The notes beneath the pieces are model-generated. The model saw only the letters and a list, made by a program, of their open reading frames with translations, did not search any database and was not told the origin of the DNA. 64,000 nt of DNA from Eunapius fragilis (lineage: Eukaryota > Porifera > Demospongiae > Spongillida > Spongillidae). Location of the stretch: assembly GCA_963681505.1 (NCBI GenBank), contig OY811984.1, positions 5,246,378 to 5,310,377 of the forward strand. The letters run 5' to 3'. Of this stretch, positions 33,363 through 44,100 are shown piece by piece (position 1 is the first letter of the stretch; each line of letters starts with the position of its first letter). The position numbers and the translations under genes are program-made.

Positions 33363-33740
33363 ACAATACATTTTGTATGCGTAGGATTGATACACACTAG
33401 TGCATAGCTCTATATAATGTAAAAGTGATTGCTACCAGCTATAAAGTCACGGAGGAGGCCTTTTTTTTACGTACCTGAATATTGCCCTTACTAGTACCCT
33501 CTTGGTGGTGTGGCGCCGGTAAACTCACCAGTTTAATAGCGTCGGGCGTTGATGCGTGTGCCTACTCGATACTACATGGTTACCTTATCACTTGCTTATT
33601 TGTATTACCTGAATCAGCTGGTGACGTGTAGTTAAGCTTTTCAATTTGATTCCACTATCGTATGCGCCACTCTGTGAAATCATAGAAAGTGATGTTTTCC
33701 GCTATGGTGCTCGTTATTTCGAGTTTCACGTAATAGCGTC

Positions 33741-35341
33741 ATGGAAAAAAAGATAAAGAAATTCCTCAGTGTTTCAGAACGATTGAAGTTGGTGGATGAA
33801 ATCAAGCTTGGTAAGCCAGTTAAGGATGTGGCTAGGGATTTTGGTGTGAGCAAAGCTCAGGCGTACAAAGTATTCAAATCCAAAGACGACCTGATTAAGT
33901 TAGTAGACTCTGGCTCGGTCCCTCTTCAGTCGAAGATGGTAGTGAATAAATCAAAACATAAGGAGATCGACGAAGCCGTCTTTGAATGGTTTTGCTCCTT
34001 GCGAACATTCAATGGTACCAGGAAACCCTTACCTGTATCTCGAGGATTGATACGTGCGAAAGCCACGTACGAGGCCAAGAAGAGAGGGATAGCTGGTTTT
34101 GTTGCGTCAAATGGCTGGATTAGCAACTGGCGATGGCGTTATGGGGTGTCCCGTTCTACGCGGCTTGTGGGAGAAGCGGGTGAGGTGGACATCAATATAG
34201 CTGATGAGAAAGTAGAGATCCTACGTAGTTCTCTCTCCATATATGATCCCAACAATGTTTAAAACATGGATGAACTAGGTCTATTTTACAAAGCTATCCC
34301 ACAATATAGTTATTTGCTTTAGTCTGAAGGAGATAAGAGGCAGCATGGCCGGGGCACAAAGAAAATGAAGGCAAAGATCGCCTGACTGTGATATTATGTA
34401 CGAATGCCACTGGTACTGTTAAAGTATCCCCAGTTGTTGTAGGGTCAGCGAAGAAACCACGTTGTTTTTCAAATGCACCTCCATGCCTTCCATATTTTTC
34501 CCAAAGCAGCGCTTGGTGTGACAAAACCATATTGAGGAGGTGGTGGCATGAAGTATTCCTACCTGAAGTTCAAAAGCTAACATCCGAACCTATTGCTCTT
34601 GTATTGGATGGTTTTAGTGGCCACGATGAAGGTTGTGATGATCCCCTTAAGCAAGCAAAAATATTTAAATTCCCCCCTAATGTTACTAGCATATACCAAC
34701 CATTAGATCAAGGCATAATTGCAGCCTTGAAAGTTCGGTATAAGGGTAGCCTTTTAGCTAAACTTGTTGAGACGGATGCGGATATTTGTCGGCTACAATC
34801 TTTAGCACAGCAACTTCCTGCAGGATGTGCAGGATTAAAGTATGGCGCTCCACCGCATGTAGGAGATGCTCTTGTTCTACTTAAAGATGCATGGGACAAC
34901 ATCTCGTCGTCAACCATTGCAGCTTGCTGGAGGCACTCTCGATGTCTTTCACTGCTTCAGTAAAATGATGCTGCAAGTCGCAGTGATTATAATAAGCGCA
35001 TTGAAAACGATGCAGTGTATGATATGTGCCAACAGCTGTGTAGCTTGAAGCTTTCTTCAAACTTGCTATCATCAATGGGGCTAGACGCTCATAAAACTGA
35101 CTTGGAAAATGCTTCTATGACAATGCTAGCTAAATGGATGCATGTTGAAGAACAGGGCATAGATGTAGATGAAGATCAGTTGTGCATGGATGAAGAGGTA
35201 CAGACACAGGAAAAGGTGTCACTTCTAACTAATGCACTCAAGCATGTGAACGAATTACATTTAGTTGGTGTGAAACTGAATGACACTAAGATAATGGAAA
35301 CTGCCAGACAATTGTGTTTGTATGTGCACGATTCTATTTAG
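33741..35341 (+). pseudogene. pogo/Tigger-like transposase, degenerate
   Basis: The first piece (33741-34262, 173 codons) starts MEKKIKKFLSVSERLKLVDE, with a psq-type helix-turn-helix (KDVARDFGVSKAQAYKVFKS) and a CENP-B-type second DNA-binding region (ISNWRWRYGVS). After a stop, MDELGLFYKAIPQYSY contains the first catalytic Asp (34265 on). The piece 34388-34963 has a second Asp in ALVLDGFSGHD and a third in SIYQPLDQGIIAALK. The tail 35015-35341 is acidic. Stops at 34260-34262 and 34318-34320 and several frame changes inactivate it. It sits between the TIRs in the expected orientation. Confidence 0.85.
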
Positions 35342-35640
35342 TTTATCTCCTGTAACGTTACTTATATTTCTTCTTAGTTATGCTTTAGTTTTGCAACTTA
35401 TAAAACATCAAATCCTTTGACATGTACAAACACATGATTTCAAAAATTGATACATAACCTTCATCATATTTTGTAATTAAGTTATAATGTAGACGGGGAA
35501 TCGTTGGTGGGGGGGGGGGGCATATGGCTATATGTATGTACATGTACAGAGCAGTGTTTGATGTATATATAGGGCTACATGTATGCACTAATGTGTGTGT
35601 GGATCCTATGCATAGAAAAAAGTAGTATTAACTTAAAGTA

Positions 35641-37272
35641 ATCCCAGTGGCAGCCAGCCTAACCTGATCATGCTCCACAGACATTTGTCCACAACGTCCA
35701 TGCATCTGCCTCAATGAGCCAGAGACCTTAACGCAATTGATCTGTGTTCTCTGCATGAATGGTTGGCAAAGCTGTCCTAAATATATAAACCAGTACCATT
35801 TTTAACATGTAATGCTGCGGCTGCAATGTATTGTACGCACACATTTGTCATCAAAAATTACCACAACCATACCATCGACATTTTGCAAATGCATGATGGT
35901 GTGAGCCTACAGAAGACCATCAATCCAAACACTGTACCTTTTGTTTTTGTCGCACAGCAGAAAATGGTGTGTTTACTGACAGATCTAAGATGAGCTATCA
36001 TGGTATGGTGGGGATTAGGATAACTGCACTCCTCCCTTCCAAAATTTAGATCATTGACAATGTTCTGAACCTTGCAGGGAGACTGATGTCCTAGTCGGTA
36101 CATGTACATCTTTATTAATGTATGCCTACCTACCCCTTGTTACATGGTCAGATGCTCAACAAAGGTGCAAGTGTATATCATCAAGCGAGTGAACACTTGA
36201 GGTAACAGTGTACTGATAGTGCATCATTCAAAGTTTCCTACTTTGGGTTGGATACTCAGGTTGTGTCCCTCCACCAAGGTAACAAAGCAAGGTTGAAATG
36301 ACTGGAAGTGAGCATGCTGGTATTAGGTACACGTAGCTTTGAATGAAGGTAAGAAGTAGGCAGGGCGTGGAGAAGCTAGCTAAATCTTTTATGGTTGGAG
36401 AAAGGGGGCGGATTACGAAGCGCTATAAATAAGCCACAACGTTATTCAACAGCCAATGAATACTGTAAGCGGTACTGAAGTCAGAAGGGCTGTATCAACT
36501 GACAGTTATGTTAAAGGTGCAATGAATGTTGCGTATTTTCTCCATCTGCGAGGTGCGAAAAGTCTCCACCTGCGAGTCCCCCCTGTAGCGGCTCGCTACT
36601 GCGGTAATTATCACATTCGCTCCAGCGGAAAGATAATTATATTCACCTGGTACAGAAGAAACTGTTGGTGTACTTTGCAAACCCGCATGTGGTTGACTAT
36701 GCTCCTCTCTAAATGGAATTCACTGTTTATACACGGCTTTGCCGTGTACATAGCGCTTCGTAATCCGCCCCTTTTCTAATAGTACATGTATTAGAGAAGG
36801 GGCGGATTACGAAGCGCTATGTACACAGCAAAGCCGCGTATAAACAGTGAATTCCATTTAGAGAGGAGCATAGTCAACCACAGGCGGGTTTGCTAAGTAC
36901 ACCAACAGTTTCTTCTGTACCAGGTGAATATAATTATCTTTCCGCTGGAGCGAATGTGATAATTACCGCTGTAGCGAACCGCTACTGTACACATTTATGT
37001 GGTTTACCACCACCGTACCAAAATGGCAGAAGCGGCCACAAGCCATACATGTAGGGCTATCTCACATCAACCGCTAATTGGGTGATAATGAACCCACTTG
37101 AACGCTGCAATTCGATTGGAGCTGCAATGCCCATTGCAGCAGCACAAATCTTGGTATAGGCTTGACGCCCTACCACCCGACCAAACGCGGTGGTAGGGCC
37201 CGCCCGACTAGGTTAATATGTTAACGTCACAATGACGCTAATTGTTCCAAAAATCGTTTGGACAAGCCCCCC
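35641..37272 (-). repeat. Right TIR of the pogo-type element, enlarged by insertions
   Basis: Inverse of the left arm, beginning CCCAGTGGCAGCCAGCC. Extra length comes from the foldback at 36585-36985 and an adjacent block at about 36986-37140 without a left-arm counterpart. Confidence 0.85.
36585..36985. mobile_element. 401-bp foldback inserted in the right TIR
   Basis: GTAGCGGCTCGCTACTGCGG at the left is mirrored by CCGCTGTAGCGAACCGCTAC at the right. The arms are about 190 bp around a centre near 36785 (TAGTACATGTATTA). The left TIR of the host element lacks it, which defines the insertion after TCCCCCCT. The central part of each arm carries AGCGCTTCGTAATCCGCCCC, also present in the host TIRs. 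Confidence 0.8.
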
Positions 37273-37625
37273 TACACCAAAGTGGGTGCGTCTGTTTATT
37301 ATTCTATTTGATGCACACCCATATACTTACGGCAGTGGCCTGAGGCGTGAACTGTAGTTATCTTCGAGAGGCAACTGGTGATGTCGGTATAAATAATTTG
37401 ATGTGATCGTTTTTGTTGCTACTGTATTATTTGTCGTCGTCTTTGCACTCAGGCAGTGCAGTTGTTACATAGTGCATAATAGTAGTTATTGCTGCTCAAC
37501 TAGGCATCTTAACATTCGAAGAAAGGGGCCAGATTGGAAATGTCTCAAGGCAAAATACACCATGGCTATATTCAGACTGAAGATTACAACCAAACATTTT
37601 AACCAAACAGTTGATGGTTCAGGTT

Positions 37626-37739
37626 GTGCTTAAGTGTGTTGATTCATTTATTTGTGTGCATGTGGGAATGTATGTGTGCATGGTGCTTAAGTGTGTTGAT
37701 TCATTTATTTGTGTGCATGTGGGAATGTATGTGTGCATG
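37626..37739. repeat. 57-bp tandem duplication
   Basis: Two apparently identical head-to-tail copies starting GTGCTTAAGTGTGTTGATTC; the period of 57 keeps the reading frame open. Confidence 0.95.
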
Positions 37740-37829
37740 ACTGTACGTGTGAATATGCATGTGTATGTACCTAAGTTCAATCTTGAAGCATCTCATACTG
37801 AGTTAGTATGGTGCATGTGTTAAGCATGC

Positions 37830-38305
37830 TGTTTGTGTGTGTAATATTTGTGAGAATATGATGGTATGTAATATTCAATGGTGTTGTGTGGTGTGATGGT
37901 GCAAGTATGTGATGGTACATGTGATGCACATAGCACTGTGCCACTGCATTTGATTTGTCGATGTAACATGCACTCGTGCAGTGAATGTGTGTGGGCGGGG
38001 TGTGCGTTGGGTAACCTTTCTTTACTCCTGATGTTTCTACTGTCATTGCCTTTGCCCTGCTTGCCAGCTATGGCTGCAACATCTTTAATGACTGTACTCT
38101 CACCTCTGTCAACATCAGACATCTTGACCCCTGATGTCCTGAATCATGATTTGTATGCAAAGGACTTGCATTGTAGTCCACCTGGTGTTGTGGACCACAT
38201 GTGGGTGGGAATAAAGATGGTTAGCAGAAGGTTCTTCAGCTATTTCCTCTCCCTTTTGACACCTCCTTTGTTCCTCCATCCTCCCAGTGAAGGCTACATG
38301 TTTGG
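37830..38305 (-). repeat. Inverted-repeat partner of 45836-46262
   Basis: The reverse complement matches 45836-46262 at roughly 80 percent by eye, including GATGTTGCAGCCATAGCT, AGGCAATGACAGTAGAAA and AATCAAATGCAGT. The two arms lie either side of the gypsy element. Confidence 0.75.
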
Positions 38306-40543
38306 ATGGGGGGGGGGGGGGGGGGGGGGGGGAGGGGGGGTGGGAAGAGGGAGGTATTTGATAACGTGCACATACATGTTGATATGATGGGGGAGCGTTT
38401 TGTGGGGGGTGGGGTGGGGGCAAGGAGTTTGAGGAGGGAGGAGAAAACAAAGGTTGAAGGATGGTTGAAAATAAAAAGACAGCCTAAAATGACAACCCAA
38501 GGCAGGGAACAGGTCAGTCTACACTGTAATGGTGGACAAGGACTACGTTTATTGGATTGCAACATAACTACAGCTACCTGCCCTGTAGAATGAATGCCTT
38601 AACAATTGTTAAATTGCCAGCTTGTGATGTCATCTAAAAAGTTCATTCAAAGAACAGCAACTAAGCAAGAAACTGACTGAGTTGGGGTGAGTGTACATGT
38701 CCTTCTCATAACTAAAGTAGCCAGCTTGGAATTTGGAACTAGTGTGTTCAAATACTGGACTTCTTACTAATCTTGCCCTGACCTGAATGAGTGCTGTGTC
38801 CTGTTGGATGCTATTGTTCTTTCAATGCGCTGATTGTGAGTGCCACGATCTGTGATAAATGATCCTCTGTTAGGTTCTCTTTTAGGGTGCTCTGTCATAT
38901 ACTTTACATTTTACATTATCATTTCTCACTCATCATGGAAATCCATACTAAATTGACTAACATGCTTCCTTAAAACATTTATTGCCATGAATATTATTCC
39001 AGTATGGATTACGAATTCTTCACCTAAAACAAAGTATACAATCTGGTTTGCTTATCATGTGTATGTGTTGTAACATAGATAAAAGTACAAAGCATTTTGT
39101 TTGTTTGTTACAACTACTCAGTCAGGAAATGTTTGTAAATAGCGGTTCATTATATGAAAGGAAGGGAACTATGTTTGACCCTCAGAGCTTCAAGTTAATC
39201 ATAGGGCCAGGCTCTAAATGTAGCTAGTTTTTAATTTTAAGCACAGGCACAAAATTGTCTGTACTCTCAGTGATGCATAAATCATGTACCATAATATTAC
39301 AACAATCAGTAATTTTTATTCGTAAAAGAATCACATGTATTGAACAGTGTCCTGCAAAATTACCCTTATGATTCTTTATCAAAATTTCCAAGACAAGCAA
39401 AAGAACAGTAATGCTCACATTGAAACGTATGGCTAATTATAAATTTAGTGTCTAATAACTTTATGATGGATAGTCCAATTTAGGATGCGTAAGGACCATT
39501 TGGTAGAAGGGATCATGGAAAACGAATTTTTTTTTGAAAACTATGACTTGAAAAACTACCCAGAAGGGTGATTTTGCTGGACACTGTCACATATAGTTAC
39601 CTAAACTACTGAACAATGTACAAGCATTAGTTCAGTTGACAGAAGAAAAAAGCAAAGGCTGCAAAAGATGAGAACCTAGGCTTCACCAAAATACTTGAAA
39701 TGTAGGCTTTTGTTAACACCACCTTCGCCAACACTACTGCCGTAGTTGATTGTCCTAGAACTATTTATTTGTAATATTCAATGCTACTGCAGGTTATGAA
39801 ACTGCATTTGCACATTTCTCCAGGCATGTTTGAGTGTCAACTGCGTAAGGAACTGTATTATTCATGCGATGATTTTATAAGATGAAATCAAAGAATTCTT
39901 TTTTCGTGTGCCATCTTTGGCTATTACACATAACCTTTTTTTCTTTTTGCAAGGACTTATTTCATGCACTCGTGCGTGGAGTCTTTTTGTTTGCTTGTGT
40001 GAACATGCTTGTGTGAATCATGCATGTGCATGCATGCTCTAATACATATCGTGAACATTTTGAAAAGACAGATGTAAACCAATATAGATGACATCTTTAC
40101 TTAACCTTTTGGCAGAGTTGTGTGGTGTGATTTTTCAGCTATGCAGTGGAAATTTCTGTGTTGTAATCATTTGAGGTGAAGGCTTAATTTTTGATGGCTC
40201 CAGCTGTGTGTGCAATGACACTTAACCACTGTAAACATGAACACCACTAACCAATGCACTGCCTAATGAAGATGTGCCCTTCATGATTGGATGAGAATCA
40301 TCATGCAGATTGGGCAAAGCAGCTGGCCCAAGATGGCCATGTGGAACTTGTGGTGGTGAATTTGTGATAGTTCCAAGCTGTAGTGAGGCTGTTGCTAAGG
40401 GCATATGTGAATTTTAAATTACGTAGATTGCAACACTTTAGGGTATATCCAATTTAGACAATAGCAATGCATACGTGGCAACTAATATAAACACACTGGA
40501 TGATCTATGTTTGATGGATGAACAGCACAATATATTATACATG

Positions 40544-40715
40544 TGTAATGCAGGATTTATTAGTCTGCGCTTGCGCAGTACATTGTATTGATGGAACATT
40601 GTGTAATAGATTGTCACACGCACACCCGTGATCACACATATATATATATACCTTATTGTTGTATGTTGTCAGTCTGTACCTCGTGTATACCTGCTATCAA
40701 TCTTGGCCGCTTACA
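40544..40715 (+). repeat. 5' LTR
   Basis: 172 bp, TG...CA, including a (TA)n patch near 40638-40650 (ACATATATATATATACC) that may act as a TATA-like promoter. Apparently identical to 45389-45560. Confidence 0.95.
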
Positions 40716-40716
40716 C

Positions 40717-40729
40717 TGGCGTAGTCGGC
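40717..40729 (+). promoter_or_regulatory. Primer-binding site, probably tRNA-Ser
   Basis: TGGCGTAGTCGGC begins one base after the LTR and is the complement of CCA plus the acceptor end of eukaryotic tRNA-Ser(AGA/TGA-type) as I remember it (GCCGACTACG-CCA). Confidence 0.7.
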
Positions 40730-40744
40730 TCTACACGAGTTGGA

Positions 40745-41104
40745 ATGTCCAAACCCTTGCTCCTACCTGAGCCCTACGGAGGCGAAGCGGGTGGCTGGGC
40801 GGAATGGGTAGACCATTTCGAGAACGTAGCCACTGTCAACAAGTGGGCCACTGGTGAGGAGAAATTAAAATGGCTGAAGGTGCGTCTAACTGGGAAGGCT
40901 CAGACAGCGTTCAAGAAGTTGCCACAAGATGTGAAAGAAAACTACGGTGAGTGCATAAAATCCTTACAGCGCCGTTTTGACCCTGACAGTAAGAAGCAAC
41001 TCTACGTGGCCGAGTTAAGTGCCAGAACGAGGCGAAAGGACGAAGACTCAGTGGGCTACTTTCGGCGACGTATTGAGAGTTCTTGCGGACAAAGCGTATC
41101 CTGA
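40745..41104 (+). CDS. gag: gag, N-terminal part
   Basis: From ATG 40745 (MSKPLLLPEPYGGEAGGW) the frame encodes a capsid-type gag start: WAEWVDHFENVATVNKW, then KWLKVRLTGKAQTAFKKLPQ and SLQRRFDPDSKKQLYVAELS. It runs to a stop at 41104 but overlaps the pol frame from 41019. Capsid homology crosses into the other frame around 41060-41080, a shift of +1 relative to this frame. This ATG, 30 bases past the LTR, is a better start than 40628, which lies within the LTR. A recent indel or assembly error is likelier than a programmed shift, because the break is in the middle of capsid. Confidence 0.85.
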   Translation: MSKPLLLPEPYGGEAGGWAEWVDHFENVATVNKWATGEEKLKWLKVRLTGKAQTAFKKLPQDVKENYGECIKSLQRRFDPDSKKQLYVAELSARTRRKDEDSVGYFRRRIESSCGQSVS

Positions 41105-44100
41105 CCTGGAGGAGAAGGCAAGAGAACGTCTTGCATTAAACCAGTTTTTGGCACAAATTGAAAACGCCCAAGTCGCTTTCGGCGTGAAGCAGAAACGACC
41201 CACCAACGTCGAGGAGGCCGTCGTCGCAACAATTGAATTAGAGTCGTACTTGGGAAGCTCCGGTAAGCCGCTGCGAGTGAGCGCTGTGTCCCCACAGGAA
41301 CCAGACCCAGATGTACGCGTACGCCGTGCAGACCGTGCTGAAGCTGTCGCAGCTGTCTCTCCACTTGATGAACCTCAGACGGTGAAGTTGCTTGGCGAGC
41401 GGCTACAACGGTTGGAGATGCTACTCGAGAGACAAGGGAGTTCCACAAGGCCTCGGACAAGTAAGCAAACCGGGGAGGCTGAGAGTGGGGAACGCAAGGC
41501 TGTAGTCTGTTGGACTTGTGGCAAGAAAGGCCATATTGCAAGAGTTTGTCGGAGTCGCGCAACAGAGCAGCATCAGGGAAGAAGACATGTAGAGGCTCAA
41601 ACTGATCAGTTGACTGTTCCTTCTCTTTCGGTAACTTGCGGGGTAAGTTACAGCGTAAAGGGAGTCATTGGGGTGGTAGCTATTGCATTCGTTGTTGATA
41701 CGGGAGCAGCTGTATCTCTTATCCGCAAGGATGTCTGGACACAACTTGTAAACAGGGACAGTACACTTGTTCTTGAACAGTGGTCTGGAAAAAAGCTTGT
41801 AGGGGTCAATGGGGCTTCATTGTCTATATGTGGGTGTGGAAACATACAGGTTTTGTTCAAGGGTACTCCATTTATGGTCACTTGCATTGTAACTGATGAC
41901 ATCACTATAGAGGCAATCCTTGGGTTGGATTTTTTGGAAGCTAATAGTTGTGTGATTGATTGTGGTCAGAAGGTACTCACATTCCCTTCCCAAAAGCTTT
42001 CAATTCCATTCTTAAGCAAAACCACCACAGAACAAGGAGTTGCAACTGTTGGACTGGTCCTAAAAGAGAAAACAGTTGTTCCAGCAGGAAGTGAAATGGA
42101 AGTTATGGTAAAAATTGCTGGTCCAGTCACTAATGGTACGTGGTTTGTAGGACACAAGTCAGCCACTTGTAAGGGTGTGATGGTGGCTAATGCAGTAGTG
42201 TCTCCAAGCAGTAATGTAGTACCAGTACGTATACTGAACCCACGTGATGAAATGGTGGTGCTGAAGAAAGGAACACAGATTGCAAGCATGGAGCTCCTGG
42301 AGCAAGATCCAGTTATCAACATATCTACAGTGATGAAGAATGCTGAAGTCTCACCGGAATGCCAGAGCATTTTATGGGATTTGGTGTCGAAGGTTGGGAA
42401 TCACATTAGTGAGAGTGAAAGAGAACAACTCTATTCTCTTCTTGTGGAGTTTGCCGATGTCTTTTCTTTCAGCAGCAAGGACTTGGGCCGCACTAAAGAG
42501 CTGAAGCATCATATTTTCACCAGTGATGCTCAACCAGTGCACCTATCTCCACGTCGTATTCCTCAGGCACGCAGGGAGGAGCTCCGAGGCTTGCTGAGGG
42601 ACATGCTGGAGAGTGATGTAATCCAACAGTCTGACAGCCCTTGGTCCTCACCTATAGTGTTAGCAAAGAAGCATGATGGGACAACACGATTTTGCGTAGA
42701 CTACAGGAAGGTAAACGAAGTAACAAGAAAAGATGCCTACCCACTACCTCGAGTGGACGACACTTTGGACACACTGGTTGGTTCTAAATTCTTCACCACA
42801 CTCGACCTTGCCAGTGGGTACTGGCAAGTGGAAGTGGCTCCCGAGGATCAACCTAAGACAGCCTTCACAACACCGGAAGGACTTTACCAATTCAAGGTAA
42901 TGCCATTTGGCTTATGTAACGCTCCAGCGACATTTCAGCGTTTAATGGATAGAGTCTTGAGTGGGTTAAAATGGTCGAGCTGTTTAGTGTATTTTGACGA
43001 TATAATTGTAGTAGGTACTACATTTCAGGAGCATTTGCATCACCTCACTAGTGTCTTCACTCGTCTGAGGGGGGCGGGTCTCAAGCTAAAACCAAAAAAG
43101 TGTACACTCTGCAGGCAGCAAGTAACATTTCTAGGCCATATAGTATCCACAGATGGTGTTGCAACAGATCCAAGCAAAACTGAGGCTGTGTCGAAGTGGT
43201 CCATTCCCCAGAACAGAAAAGAAGTTCAACAATTTTTGGGGCTAGCCAATTACTATAGGCGTTTTGTAAAAGACTTTGCCTTGATCTCAAAACCACTACA
43301 GCGGTTGACAGAGAAAAACGCACCTTTCGAATGGACCATTGGATGCCAAAACGCTTTTGATGAATTGCGTAAACGTTTGGTTTCTTCCCCAGTCCTTGCA
43401 TACCCAGATTATGAGCGACGTTTCATACTCGACACGGATGCAAGTGATGTTGGAATTGGTGCTGTGCTTTCACAGGTTAGTGATTGTGGTTCTGAGCGTG
43501 TTATTGCCTATGCGAGCAGATCGCTTACTAGGCCAGAGCAAAGGTATTGTGTAACACGTAAAGAATTATTAGCAGTTGTGGAATTTGTACATCATTTTAG
43601 ACAGTATCTCCTTGGGCGAGAATTCACCCTTCGAACTGACCATGGATCTCTGGTCTGGATCCGGAATTTTAAAGAACCGGAAGGTCAACTGGCTCGCTGG
43701 CTAGAGAGACTCCAGGAGTATAACTTCACCGTTGTGCACCGCCAAGGCTTGCGCCATTGCAACGCTGACGCCCTTTCCCGTGTCCCATGCAGGCAGTGCG
43801 GTAGGGACGAAGATATAGAATCGGAGAACACCGTCATGGTAGGAGTGGTTTCCAATCCGTTCCAGAAATATACTCCAGCTGAGATGAGGCAGATGCAACT
43901 GGACGACTCAACCATCCAACCTGTTCACTGTGCTGTATCTTGTGGTCAACCAACGAGCCCTGATATTGTTAAATCGTGGAGTCGAGGAAGTCGTCTCCTG
44001 ATGCAACACTGGGACGCCCTCTGCATTTATGATGGTATCCTGTGGAAGAAATGCGTGGATGGAAGTAGAAGATTCCAGCAGCTCGTTTTACCCGCGAAGT

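Larger units (their letters stand above)
32101..37272 (+). mobile_element. pogo/Tigger-type DNA transposon with very long TIRs
   Basis: Termini GGGGGCTTGCCCAAACGATT (left) and its inverse GTTTGGACAAGCCCCC (right) are bordered by TA (32099-32100, 37273-37274). Inverted matching continues from the ends to 33362 on the left and 35641 on the right with high identity, so each arm is well over 1 kb. The left arm has a G-rich patch of about 130 bp (32152-32285) and the right arm has an added 401-bp foldback (36585-36985) plus about 150 bp. The only gene between the arms is a degenerate pogo-like transposase at 33741-35341. The TA duplication fits the superfamily. Confidence 0.85.
37275..40539. other. 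Long stretch without recognised genes
   Basis: Contains a 57-bp tandem duplication (37626-37739), an inverted-repeat arm (37830-38305), and a G run of about 26 at 38307-38332 that makes both strands look coding. About 37400-37475 recurs in direct orientation at about 47240-47298. From 38600 to 40539 I see AT-rich sequence with no repeat terminus or convincing exon. Confidence 0.4.

Noticed and set aside
32900-36109. Two copies of an identical 66-83 codon ORF in opposite orientation as a conserved gene
   Set aside because: They are the same stretch of the pogo-type element's two TIRs; no domain, and conservation is explained by arm identity.
38115-38593. Proline- and glycine-rich ORFs around the G run
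   Set aside because: Homopolymer artefacts; four overlapping frames are open simultaneously.
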